DNA from: Sphagnum magellanicum
Taxonomy: Eukaryota; Streptophyta; Sphagnopsida; Sphagnales; Sphagnaceae
NCBI GenBank assembly: GCA_021904315.1
Contig: CM038912.1
Span: 20,409,501 to 20,473,500 of the forward strand
Length of the DNA stretch: 64,000 nt
Direction of reading: 5' to 3'
The notes beneath the pieces are model-generated. The model searched no databases, was not told the DNA's origin, and saw only the letters and a list, made by a program, of their open reading frames with translations. Of the stretch, positions 24,750 to 35,726 are shown piece by piece. Position numbers and translations under genes: made by a program. Position 1 is the first letter of the stretch; each line of letters begins with the position of its first letter.

Positions 24750-27260
24750 TGAATGGCTTACAAGTTATGCATAAGGGTCATCTTCCCATCAAAGAAAGTA
24801 TTCACGGAAGATGTTATGGCTACCTTGGTGGAAATGACCAAGTGGTTACATACATGTAATATACACTAGCCACATGTTTGTTTGCCACATGTATTTTTGA
24901 TGTGTGGATGTTTGTAGGGCCACATGACATGTTTGCTATGGTTGTCAATTTCCTATGTAGCAATTAAACACCCAAACATGTGACAATTGATTTGTTTGAA
25001 ACAATTGAAACTAATGGTGCAACCATGGCTCCCAATTAATTGTAAATGTTTCTTAACAAAATTTCCCCCAATAATAAAATCATTGCATATGTGAAGGACA
25101 AGGGGGCAAATTTACAATCTTGTGCCACAAATTTTCCCTCCATGGTTTCGTGTAAGGTTTGGCCATGTTGAAGTCATTTCATGGGTCTTGTTTTGGACAT
25201 GTTTTATTTTAGGTTTATTAATATGTAATTAAAGATGAAAAAGTGGTTCAAGGATTAACCTATGCATTTGTGAAAGGAGTACAAGTTGAGATCCAAAAAT
25301 GTATTACTTGGTCGAAAAATCTTGGCATGGGGAGGCAAGCATGGGAAAGAGCTTGCATATATTTTGGATCAAGGCCTAAAGAATTGAACACACTTGTGGA
25401 GACTAGGTTTGTGATTTGTTATTACCCATCAAGTACATTCACAATCAAAGGAGGCACCTAGTACAAGGCCCAAATGTTTTGAAAGGACTAGGATTTATCA
25501 CATTTGAAACATGGTTTACATATTTTGATTGGGGCTTGTTGTAAGATGATAATGTCAACTTCAAAAGTCTAATCCATCTATGTTTCCATAAATTTTCAAA
25601 TCATGTGTAATTAAATGTATTTATTGAATGATAATTCTATAGATAAATCAAATGTGTGCATTTCAACAAAAGTAAACATCTCAACATTTTAAAAATTTAT
25701 TTATGTTTAAAACCCTCAATGATATATTATATATCAAGTTTATCAAGAATGACATTTTTCAACATCATTCTAAATATAACATTTCATATTCATAAAAAAA
25801 ACAAATAATCCCACATAACACATCCAATCTTCATGGAAATGCACCCTTGCCCTTTCTTACATGACAAAAAACATTTTTTCTTGGAAAAAGTTTTTCAAAT
25901 TATGTAATTTTAGTGGTCAAAAACATGTTCAAATACTTTTAAAAATTTTTATAGTGGATAACCATATTACAAGGTATATTCAAAATTTTATCACTACTAG
26001 GCCTTCATAATCATTAATATATGGCCATCAATAAATGTTTAGAATTATTGGTTTAAATTTACATAAGATAAAAGATCAAAGTTTCAATTCCCATTCAACA
26101 TCTAATTATGCATTGTTTGCAATTCATTTTATGACCAATGAAACATCTTATAATTATATTAAAAACATTAAGATGCAAATTTAGAGGTATAAAAATAATA
26201 TGCACTTAATTTCATTATATTCCAATCATTAGAAAATTTTCAATGAGTTTTGAAAGTTAGGACGGTGTAAGATTATATTGCATTCAGCTTAGTCCTTGGC
26301 TCCTTGTATCATGACTACACCCCATCTTATGTTTATTTAATTTTAATGAATTGTTTGCATTGTATACTTGTTTTCTACATCTTATTTTTAACCCATGGGT
26401 TCTTCATTTTCAAACTTGCAAGTTTGCAAGTCAAGTTTTGTTATTCTAGTATGTGTTGGCATTTCAAAGTGATATTGTTCTATATATGTTATAATTGACA
26501 AAATGTGCCACTACAAAATTGCATAACTTCTCCAAGGACCTAGGCAACTTGTGAAGCAATATCCAAAATTTTGTCCCCCATTGTCATTGATTATGTTTTA
26601 AAACAAAGTCAAGAGCATTGGATCCTTGGAGATGCCTTGCACTTCATCATCTTTACACATTGTGGCTTTTGTCAAGACCTTGCATTTGTGATTGTGCAAG
26701 ATAGTTTGGACTTGGAGGTTGTTGTTTTTAATTAGGAGTTGGAAGAACTTGTTTGTCACATGAACTATTAGGTTTTGGATGTCTTGAACCCTTTGCTTTC
26801 TTTTTTAATTAAAAAAATGAAAGGTCACAATATGTTGGCACTGCTGTTGGATCCCATATTTAAATCTATGCGTTTAATCAACATTTATGTATGTTGTGAG
26901 AATGTACCAAGTATAGTTGTTGCATAAGATCAATTGTTATTGCCATTGTTCATGGAGGTGTACAACTTGTCAATAATCATTGATGTTGAAAGAGAGTTGT
27001 ATGGTTACCAATAATATTTGGTTGATGTAAACAATTGCAAATGTGCTTTGACTTGGTGGCACACAAAAGTGCACAAGTTTTTGATAGTTGTTGTGTTGAC
27101 AACACAAATCCTTAGCATTCCAACTAGTCAAATTGAAACATAAAAGATGTATTTGATTGATAGAATTAACACAACATTTTGCAAATGTTTTCTTCAACCA
27201 AAAAATATGACCTTTATGTTCAAGAATTGGCCATATGATCCATGGGTTGGGTGCCCCAAA
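24750..27260 (+). pseudogene. hAT transposase remnant, copy 2
   Basis: This is a decayed hAT transposase on the plus strand, related to copy 1. Conserved blocks in order: IFPSKKVFTEDVMATLVEMT near 24780-24830; IFDVWM...PHDMFAMVVNF near 24890-24950; KHVTIDLFETIETNGATMA near 24975-25030; IIAYVKDKGANLQSC near 25078-25120; and VKGVQVEIQKCITWSKNLG (25270-25330). After a gap of about 1 kb come QEHWILGDALHF (26610), KGHNMLALLLDPIF (26820-26865), and the dimerisation domain CALTWWHTKVHKF...TTQILSIPTSQIET followed by LQPKNM (27035-27215). Frameshifts and stops are numerous. No terminal repeats were found. Confidence 0.75.
25470..26500. other. Non-homologous DNA interrupting hAT copy 2
   Basis: The conserved blocks on either side should lie within a few hundred bases of each other in an intact hAT protein. 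Here they are about 1.1 kb apart, separated by very AT-rich DNA with no hAT-like translation. It may be a later insertion or an intron. I could not find inserted-element ends. Confidence 0.4.
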
Positions 27261-27609
27261 TTTTATAATCTTGCACTTACATGTGAAACAAGTTGGATTT
27301 GAAAAAGGAATTGGATGTTGAATTTAAACATGAAATGAAGTGTGAAGAAATTTGGAAAGATTTTAATTCACAATATTTAAAATTGGTGTGATGCATTTAA
27401 TGATTATTTTGATGATTCTAATGGACAGTGATGACAGATATGTATATTGTTGCATATGACACAAATTGCAGTCTAGTGTAAAACTAGAAAATTGAAAATG
27501 ATGAAATGAACTTTATGTTAGGTTTTAAGGAATAAAATTCTTCCATGCATATGATTCCAAGTTGGCCTAGAGTTTTTTTGCTAGAAGTACAAGGTACAAA
27601 CTTGTTTAA

Positions 27610-28200
27610 ATATGAATATGTGAGTTTGGGCTGATAAATTTTGAATCCATTTTTTGTGCTTTGAGTCTTTTGTTTGTTGGATATCTTTTTGTCTTATGTC
27701 GGTCTTCATGTGTATGGTGGTTGTACGGTGTGTCTTTTATGTCATATGTCCATCTTTTGTGTTATATGTAAATTTTGTGTCATATATGGGTGTTTTCCCT
27801 ATTCTTTGTGTTTTGTGTGTTATGTGTGGGGCATTCTTTCTTGGTTGGTCTATTGCTTTTTGTATACATGTCTTGTTAGTTGCATGGTATTTTTAAATTT
27901 TTTTTCTAGTGTCTTTTGTGTCATTGTGTAATTACATGCAATTTTTTTGGTTGGTGTTCTACCTTTTCTTCTTTATCTTGTGTGACATTATATGCATTAT
28001 TTTTTTGTTGGTAAAGTTGTCAAGTCTACCTTCTATCTTTGTGTCTTCAATGTCATTTGTGACATTTTTTTAGTTGTTCAAGTTTGTTTTTTTGTCTTTG
28101 TCTTTAGTGTCATATGTGTGGTTTTTTTGATTGGTCTTCTACATTTTGTCTTTGTGTTTTGTTTGTTAGATATGGGGCTTTAGACTTGAGTTGCTATTGT
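27610..28200. repeat. GT-rich degenerate repeat
   Basis: The plus strand repeats variants of TTTTGTGTCATATGTG and TTTGTCTTTGTGT. This creates several Cys/Phe/Val-rich frames of 60-85 codons that are not protein-like. A decayed minisatellite is the likeliest reading. Confidence 0.5.
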
Positions 28201-29150
28201 CCTTGTGTCAATGTGACATAATGCCTTTTTATTGTTAGTTGTTGTTCTAATGTGTGAGGATGTGAGTCCTAAGGATGGAATTTGGAACATGGAAAGGAAG
28301 AGTTCAAGCCCATTAACCAATATTGCTGAAAAGTATATTTTGATTCACTAGGTTGGTAGTTGTTAGTTATAATTTGTATTAGGTTTGGAAGAAGCTTTAG
28401 GTTTGAAGAATTTGATCCATGGATTTGAAGCTGCACCATGATACCATTTATGATGGATTAGCTTTCTTAGTACAAGTTATTGTGCCTTCAATTTGAAGAA
28501 CTATTGTTTGTAAAAGACCTAGGTCTAACATGTCATTTTTCAAAAAAAAACCTCAAAGAACCTAAGAATATACTTAATAGACCTAGCTGGGGTTCTATCA
28601 AAGAACCTCAAAAAATCTACAAGCAAACTTGTATACCCATTTAGGGTGTTATGAAACAACCAAAAGAACCCAAAAATACACTTGTTATATACCCTCTTAG
28701 GTTATGCTAAACAACTGATGCATACCCAACTACGATAATATCCAAACCCTCACTCTTGCCCTGTACCCGTCCAACTCTGGGTTTGTAAAACCAAGCCGAG
28801 GATGTTCCTAAAATTTTGAAATATTTAGTTAACTGGACCATTAGTTACCATTAGTTAATAATTAGTTAAAATTTTGATAATTTAGTTATCTATACTTAGT
28901 TGTGTAGTTCTTGGAATTTAATTTTTTCTAAGCTTCAGACCCAATTATTATTTTTTTTTAAAATCAAATACCCACCCCCACACTGAAAATGGCCCTTCTC
29001 TCAAGGGTGTTGGAAAGTCCACTAATTATGTTGCAGAATCAAGTGGATGAGTTTTTGCATATCTACATGTGCCAACAAAGTTTGGGAAATTCTGAAAAAG
29101 TTCAAAAGGCCTGACCATAGCCAACAAAGAAAGAAACACTTTTGCAGTGG
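28200..29150. other. Intergenic DNA without a recognisable gene
   Basis: No supported gene is visible. Around 28510-28690 a short phrase recurs loosely (AACCTCAAA or AACCAAAAGAACCC followed by an AATATAC or AATACACTT segment), which suggests a decayed repeat. Confidence 0.35.
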
Positions 29151-29154
29151 GTTC

Positions 29155-29345
29155 CAGTTCACTAGCCAACCACAGTGGTCAGCTCTGTTTGCTATATTTT
29201 AACTACCTACTAACAACCCAATAGGCATTACTTACCTACTAACCATCATGGTGGGTGTTTGGTTCAAATGGCCTTAAAGAAGTGAGACAACCATTTCAGT
29301 CTGACACCTGAGTCCTCCTCATCATCCATCCTTGCAGATCCACCC
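29155..29345. repeat. TAGG-rich dispersed repeat, copy E (partial)
   Basis: It contains GGTTCCAGTTCACTAGCCAACCACAGTGGT followed by TACCTACTAAC motifs and CATCATGGTGGGTG. This matches the centre of the 15.8-kb and 54.6-kb copies (CTAACCACAGTGGTTAA, and GCCAGGGAACTGGAACCCA on the other strand). Confidence 0.5.
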
Positions 29346-29617
29346 ACCAGTTTTTCTCCCATTGTATCTTAGTTGCTATTAGGTAGGGAACTAGGAACTA
29401 GTAACATGATGAAGAGGGCTGAGGTTTCCTTTATCTCTGTTTTGCCTTTGTAGCTTTCCATTTGTCTAATGTGTTATCTTGTACAGTTTTTTTGTCCATT
29501 CAATCAAGTGCTACAGGGTTCATCATCATAAGGCATTGAGATAAGGTTGGAAAATCTTGCTCTAGAGTTTAACTCTTATAAACGTTTTGGGAATATTTTG
29601 ACCTATTTGACCTCTTC

Positions 29618-29997
29618 GGCCTGCTTTACACTAGGAGTCAGGGCCCAATGTTCAACCCAAATCCAGCATTCCTATTGGTGCAAAAGTTGAAATCAGCCCC
29701 AAGGGCTTTACTCAAGGAGTCAAGTCTGAAATAGAGAAAAAAAAAATTCAATCTGCCCCAAATACTAATAAAATGCTGAACTTTATGGCCTTGTATTGGC
29801 CCCCAAGGCTGAAAAAAGGATCCCATCAAATTTGAGAGGCCAATTGGCAACCCTTGGGGTCAATGTTCAAGCATTTATTAATATCCTGATGTCAATGTTC
29901 TAGCATTTAGTAGTAACTTGGGGCCAATTTGCAACCCAAAAATGCTCAAAGTTGGCCCCAAGAATTTTCAGCCCTGACTCCTAGTGTAAAGTCGGCC
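29618..29997. mobile_element. Short element with ~27-bp terminal inverted repeats
   Basis: The left end reads GGCCTGCTTTACACTAGGAG and continues TCAGGGC. The right end, reverse-complemented, reads GGCCGACTTTACACTAGGAG and continues TCAGGGC. These match at 25 of 27 positions over 380 bp. The interior is non-coding and has short direct repeats (GTCAATGTTC..GCATTTA). This is a classic MITE structure. No clear target duplication is visible. Confidence 0.75.
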
Positions 29998-30055
29998 TTA
30001 ATATGAAAGCATGGCCCACACTAGGGCCTTACCCTCCATGTAAAGCACTTCAAGG

Positions 30056-30080
30056 TTTTATTTATTTATTTATTTATTTT
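30056..30080. repeat. (TTTA)n microsatellite
   Basis: Six consecutive TTTA-type units lie just downstream of the 29.6-kb inverted-repeat element. Confidence 0.85.
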
Positions 30081-30639
30081 GAAAGCACCTCCCTGCACAA
30101 AAGATGCTTTTGTCAACTGAAGGGGCCTATTCACATGGGGGACCTTCCACCATTCCAATGAAAAAAGGACTAGGCCTTTTCCCCAGCGCCTTCCCAATAT
30201 ACTTTATTTCTTATATACCTAGTGTATGTAACTTATATTGGTTTTCTTTGCAATTGCTGAGCATAATAGTGGGGCAAGACAAAATAAAAACAATAATAAG
30301 TAAATTTAGTCCATCAAGTTTGCACATAATTTTCAAGTACCTTACAGAGTACATAATCTTCTTCTTAACGTATCATAGCCATCTTATGATATCTGTAAAG
30401 TGCCTTCGACTTTGTGGATTCAAATTATGGACATGGAAAAGGCCTCTGTTGTCAGGACATTATGACCTGGGAACGGAGGGCAGAGTCTGAGGATTTTCCA
30501 TTAAAAAAAAGGAGCCCAAATTTGCCAGATTTCAAAAGAAAAATTCTAGCAATTGTCAGATTTTTATTATTAGTTCCAGTAGTAGGTAGCCAAAAATATA
30601 GAAAGGATTTGATTTTTTTCCTACTTACACATTAGTACA

Positions 30640-31600
30640 TGTGGCCAAATTTGGCTAAATCACTTTCCAGATGATATCCATCCCACCTTGGGCTACATCA
30701 CAAAATTGGAAAAAGAAACTCTGTTGAGGGAGGAACATTTCCTTAAATGGAAGTCTTGAACTGAAATGTGGGTGAAATAATAGCCTGAAATGAAGTTCTC
30801 AATTAAAGCTGAGCGAGATATTTACTACATGTAATTTTCTCTCTGAGCAGGATAATCTATGGTTTCTGGATTACCCTTCTACCCCCCCGCCCCCGAGTGG
30901 TGGGCAATTGCACGTGGTAATTAGTAATTACCATGTGGTGATTGCTATGTGAATGCAAAGAGACATTTTGTCAGAGGTTTGCCATGAAATACATTTTGTC
31001 AGCAAATAAAGTTCTGAAAAAATAAAAACTGAGTAGGATATTAGTTTCCTGGCAGGCTTAGAGATTTTTTTTTCTGTGGGCGAATTTTTGCCATATTGCC
31101 GATTTCTGTTTTTTTTTAAAGGAATATTCTGTCTAAAATGCCCTGTTTTTTGAAAAAATAAAATAAAATCGTCATAATTGCCTGGCTTGTGACAGGGTGC
31201 TTAAAGATGTTCTACTTTCATATTTTGAATATCGCCACATTTGGCTAAATATACTTATGGATGACTGATTTGCCACTTGAGCAACATCACAAAATTGGGA
31301 AAAAAAAAAAAAAAATGCTGCCCCCAGCTGAGTTGGAGAAATGGTGTAATACTTTTCTACCCCCAGGGTTTCTTTAAAAAATTGTGGTATTGAAATTTTG
31401 GCGAAATTTCCTGAAAAAATATAAAATGTAGTCAATTTTCCAACACTAAGAAAAAAAAAAAAATCCAGAAAATTCCCAAATTTTTTTTTAAAAAAACAAA
31501 ATTTTGTAGGAGAAAAAAACCCTGCCTACACCCCTAGTAGTGGGCAATTTCAAGCCTGTGAATAATACAAAGAGAAGCTTGTCACCGGTTTTTGGTTTTT
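30640..31600. repeat. Diverged ~590-640-bp direct duplication
   Basis: Landmarks of the first part recur in order: TTTGGCTAAAT at about 30648 and 31230; ACATCACAAAATTGG at about 30696 and 31284; CTACCCCC followed by GTGGGCAATT at about 30882-30907 and 31527-31550. A related stretch occurs near 43320-43560. It is an old tandem duplication of a repeat unit; no coding potential is seen. Confidence 0.5.
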
Positions 31601-33000
31601 ACCAGTGTTGTGTAGCCTGCAGCAGGTATTTGATTTTGTGACTAACCCCCAGTTTCAGTTTTTCTGGAATTTTTTAGTTAAAGAATGGGCAGGTTTGGTG
31701 ATTTGTAACAAGGTCCGAAAAATAGAACCGCCGGTTCCTTTTGTTGCAAAGTCTCAAGGAACTGGCGGTTTTCAGGGAAGAACTAGCAAATAATGTTAGC
31801 CACACCGTAGTTCTTTTATTTATTTAGTTGAGAATTGCAGCCACATATATCGTATAGCCGTGTAGCCGTCATGGGATTAAATAGCCACCCAGATAACTGA
31901 CGGGGGTTTGGTGCCATTTCTGATATCCTCCTAACACTGGTTTTTTCAGTTCTGGCATTGCTGGGCAGTTTTTAGAAACTGCACAAAACCCTTGCTCTGG
32001 GTGTCAGGGTGGTTCTGAGAGTTGATAACCGCTGTTCTCAAAGGTCAATAAACTGGTATGATATACGACCATGTGAGTTCTTTCATGAAGCCCAGTGCCT
32101 CTTTTCTTTTCTTTTTCATGAAGCCCAGTGTTTTGAAAAGTGTCATTTCTTTTCTTTTTTCTCTCGTGATACCTAGGAGGGCCTCATTCAGGCACTCAGA
32201 TGGTACCCACCGGGTATCACATGAATTTTTTTTTTTTTCTTTAATTCAAAAAACTAGTGGCTTTATGCGGTGCAACCGGCCTCGGGCCAGGGCATTACCG
32301 AACAGGGAAAGGCCTTGAAAAAAAGCCTTGAAAAGGCCTCCAGCAAAAGCCTTGAGCAAAGCTTACGATGGAAGACTTCATTTAAAGCTTCCAAAAGCTT
32401 CAAAAGATGATGATGATGATGATGTTTCATTTCTCTGCCTCAATAATTAAGCTCGAAATTTGAGGCTATGGCAAGCGCTCATAAAAACCAACGAGTAACA
32501 AATTCATAATCCAAGTGCAACATAATTGCTGCAATCCAAAACTTCAAAAGCTCCAAAAAGCGTCAAAAGGCTTGAGAAGATGATGTCAATAATGTTTTGT
32601 ACACTGAAAGCAAACAAGCAAACAATCAAAGGGCTTGGAGACCTACAGTGCAAGTAATATCGCTGTGGCTGCTGTGAAATGCAAAGCTTCAAAAGCTTAA
32701 GAAGATCATCACCTGATGTCTTGAGTAATTTTTGTCTGTTTGTGTGAGTTTATTACGGCGTCTATTAGGCATAATAGTGCTGTCACAGGTAGACTCGTCA
32801 CAAAAACACAACGCTCTCCTGACATCATGTTATCATAGCTTTCAAAATCAGAGATGGTTTTGTTGTTCATGATTCTTGTCCTAGAGTTTGGAGCGCACGT
32901 TCCATCATCATCGCCGTCGTCGTCGTCATCACGAAGAAGCAGCAGTGATCATCAGGAAACAGAAGCACCGAAGCTGATTTGCCGGACCTTGCAGTGGACA
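31600..33000. other. Intergenic DNA with short local repeats
   Basis: TTTCATGAAGCCCAGTG occurs twice, about 44 bp apart (32081 and 32125). A cluster of CTTCAAAAGCTT-like and AAAGCCTTGA motifs fills 32320-32700, with a (GAT)n patch at 32406-32422. No gene is supported. Confidence 0.45.
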
Positions 33001-33067
33001 TATCTTTGAAGTAAGTGATTATGTATTCCACATTGTGCTTATTATTAAGTGTGCTTATGTATTCCAC

Positions 33068-33096
33068 ATTCGCAGTTGTTGTTGTTGTTGTTGTTG
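33068..33096. repeat. (TTG)n microsatellite
   Basis: About seven TTG units lie at the front of the GC-richer island at 33-35.7 kb. A similar TTG tract sits in the IQD leader. Confidence 0.7.
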
Positions 33097-33325
33097 GATC
33101 ACTGGATTCTTTCTTAAGATTTCAAGGCAATCGTGGAATTTGTTTGCAAGTTTCGTGTTAAGATAAAAGGAGAGATCATCAAGAAGATTTGCTTATGGGC
33201 ATCTCCCTGGACTGCAGAATCTGTAAGGAGTTTTATTATCCTTGTTTAAGTTGTTGGAGGAGCTAAGATTATTGGTGAAGAAAGAGCCGCTTTAGTGTTT
33301 ACTTACGATAATTGGTGCGTCAGTA

Positions 33326-35726
33326 ATGGCGGCGAGGAAGACGCAGATCGGCTTTGCGTTCGTTTGTTTTTTGTCGCGCAGGGTCATGATTCACAGCCAC
33401 AGTTTTGCACGAGCGGTGGGGACCACCAGCATTAAGGTAGTACCTCTTTTCTTCTTGTCTTTGTCGCAGTTCTCTGCCTCAAAACCAGCCGGTCCACGTG
33501 AAGAGTTCTCCTTGTTGCTGAACGGTTCCTTCTGTTGCTTCTTCTTATCCCTTTGCAGTTTCTCGTCTCCGGTGTCCCGACACAGGTAACTCTAAGAAGA
33601 AGTGTTGCATCAAATGTTTGTGTCCGATTTACTGTCAATTTCCATTTCGCTGGCGATGGTGCGGTGCTTGTAGTAGCGGGCTCTCGGATACATCTTCGAC
33701 AGCTTTTTTTTAGACATTTAGATTGTTTGTTTTTCTTCGTCCTCCTGCTTGTGCTCGGATGCTGGTGGATGATGCGTGCTGCTGCTGTTGCCGTGATTGC
33801 AAGCGGCAGGGACTGTGGTGCTTATGCCATTCTGTTTCTTGAACTCAATATAGTCGCCTAAAGGTGTGTGCAGCCACGGAAGCAGAAGAAAGCTCCAATC
33901 GTAAGGAGAAGCAACTTTTCGGTTCTTGCGGATACTTTTCGGCTTCCTTCGGCCTGCCGATCTTGCACTTCCACCGCAGACGAGATTGCTCCAATCGTAA
34001 GGAGTAGCAACTTTTCCATTCTTGCGGACACTTTTCGGCTTCGTGCGGACCGCCGATTTTGCACTTCCTCCGGAGACAAGATTGCCGGGCTTTCCCTTCT
34101 CCAGTGATAAGGTGTACAAGAAGCAACATGTTCCTAGTTTAGGGAGATCACGATGGAGTGCGAGTGGCTCAGCGTTTCCCGGATCCGAGATAGGAATACA
34201 AAGAAACCGGATGAGGAGGAGGCGGAGGATTCACTTCTTTCCAATTCTGGTGGACGAAGAGCATCTCCCTCTCCATTTAGACAAAATCTTCATGGTCCGG
34301 CCTCTCTTTAGGCTTCTGATTCTAGTGGGAGCAATGGGAGCAGCATCTCAACTGGTCAGTTGCTCTCTTTCATACCTCCTGGTGCATTTCAAGCATGTAT
34401 TCGATCTGTTTCTTCCTCTTCAGAGCCTCTGACTGCTTCCCTGATGAGAATCTTTGAGAAGTCCGTGCCAGGTACCACTTCTGAGAATATTGCATGCCCA
34501 TGTGCGTCTTTCTCTCTGTACAATGGCCAGTGTAGTAGACATTGCATTATTGTTCTTAGAGTCATCCTTGTTTCTCAATGCTACCTTTATTGTGTGCAAA
34601 TCCTCTGTGAGGATAACTTGGGAGAACGTGCACTCTCTTTTGTGTGACCCATCTTCCCATTTCATTGATTTTTTCTATTTATCTGCACCTGCTTAAGGGC
34701 TGCAGTAATATGCACTGGGATTCCAAGTCCGTATTACCTTTTGTTTTCAACAATCAGAGGTATCTGCTGAAACAAAGATGGCGGAGTGTCATGCTAGTGC
34801 TCCTCCTCCTCCTCCTCACGTACAACAAAGGCAACTTGGGCCAGCTAGTCTTTCAGATCTGGGGAAAGTGCTCAGCTTGTTGTCCAGAAGGATGCCACAA
34901 GGATGCAATCAATTAACATGACAGTTACCATGTGTCAATGGTCAGGTATGTTCTCTGAGACTTTTGATTCAGAAATGGTGAAGAGAATCAAAGACTTCAT
35001 GTGTAGTACACTTCTGTCTCATCAGTGCTTACATTTCTTTGTGGTTGAATGTCTACCCATGTTCATCCTCAGGTACCCAAGTGCTCTCTTCTTCGCCTTG
35101 TGTTCACTTTTTAAACAAGGCATTTCATCTCCAGTAGTAGATGGAACTGTAGTTTGCTCATGAGGATTTGCGAGGCACACAGCTTAGCTCAACTAGCCTA
35201 GGTTAGAGAGCTGGAGGCTGCCTGTAGGTCTCAGGAAAATGTTGAATGGTGAAGCATGGGCTGTACCTGAAAGTACCATAAATCATCCTAAACGTGTGGT
35301 AAGCTTTCACTTGGGTCTTGGATGCTTTCTCTGGAATATTTCTGACAATGCTTGGTGGATTTTCAAATGCAGATCACTGGTATCATGTTGTCCCTAATGA
35401 AGAGGAGCCCCTGATGACATTCACACACATAGCAAGATTCTGTGATTCCATATCACAGTATCTTGATGTGAGAAAATTGAAGATTTGTCTGGCCTGGTTG
35501 CTGCATCCTCATCAAAGTCAATCGACTTGATGACTTGTTTTTCTGCAAAGTGGTCACCCAATTCAAGCAGCATGGAGATAGACATCTACAAGTCATCCAT
35601 GAAGTACCATTCAACCTCTTCTACATTTTTATCCAGGTTACAGAATTCTACCCCACACAGGTTTCCCAATTTATTTTCACAGCTAGAAACCTTTTAGATT
35701 TTGTCAACAGTGAGATTGCCACATGA
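33326..35726 (+). other. Unidentified gene-like island, possibly a degraded gene
   Basis: The composition is GC-richer and CT-rich, like the IQD leader, and splice-like signals occur (CAG/GTAACT with the GT at 33587). Frames that look protein-like but do not join: from 34152, a hydrophilic Ser/Arg/Glu-rich start (MECEWLSVSRIRDRNTKKPD) that hits a TAG near 34308 and then stays open through GQLLSFIPPGAFQACIRSV to about 34530; near 34760-34914, a segment with five prolines then LGPASLSDLGKVLSLLSRR; and near 35535-35726, VIHEVPFNLFYIFIQVTEF. I do not recognise any family. It could be a pseudogene, a multi-exon gene whose splicing I cannot resolve, or a non-coding transcript. Confidence 0.3.
33893..34084. 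repeat. 96-bp tandem duplication, two copies
   Basis: Unit 1 is 33893-33988 and unit 2 is 33989-34084. Both begin CTCCAATCGTAAGGAG and end AGATTG, with about 12 differences in 96. The unit length is 32 codons, so the reading frame is kept on both strands (33868-34107 on plus; 33845-34129 on minus). No domain is recognised. Confidence 0.85.

Noticed and set aside
27654-28183. Cys/Phe/Val-rich frames
   Set aside because: They arise from a GT-rich degenerate repeat, and neighbouring frames look equally protein-like.
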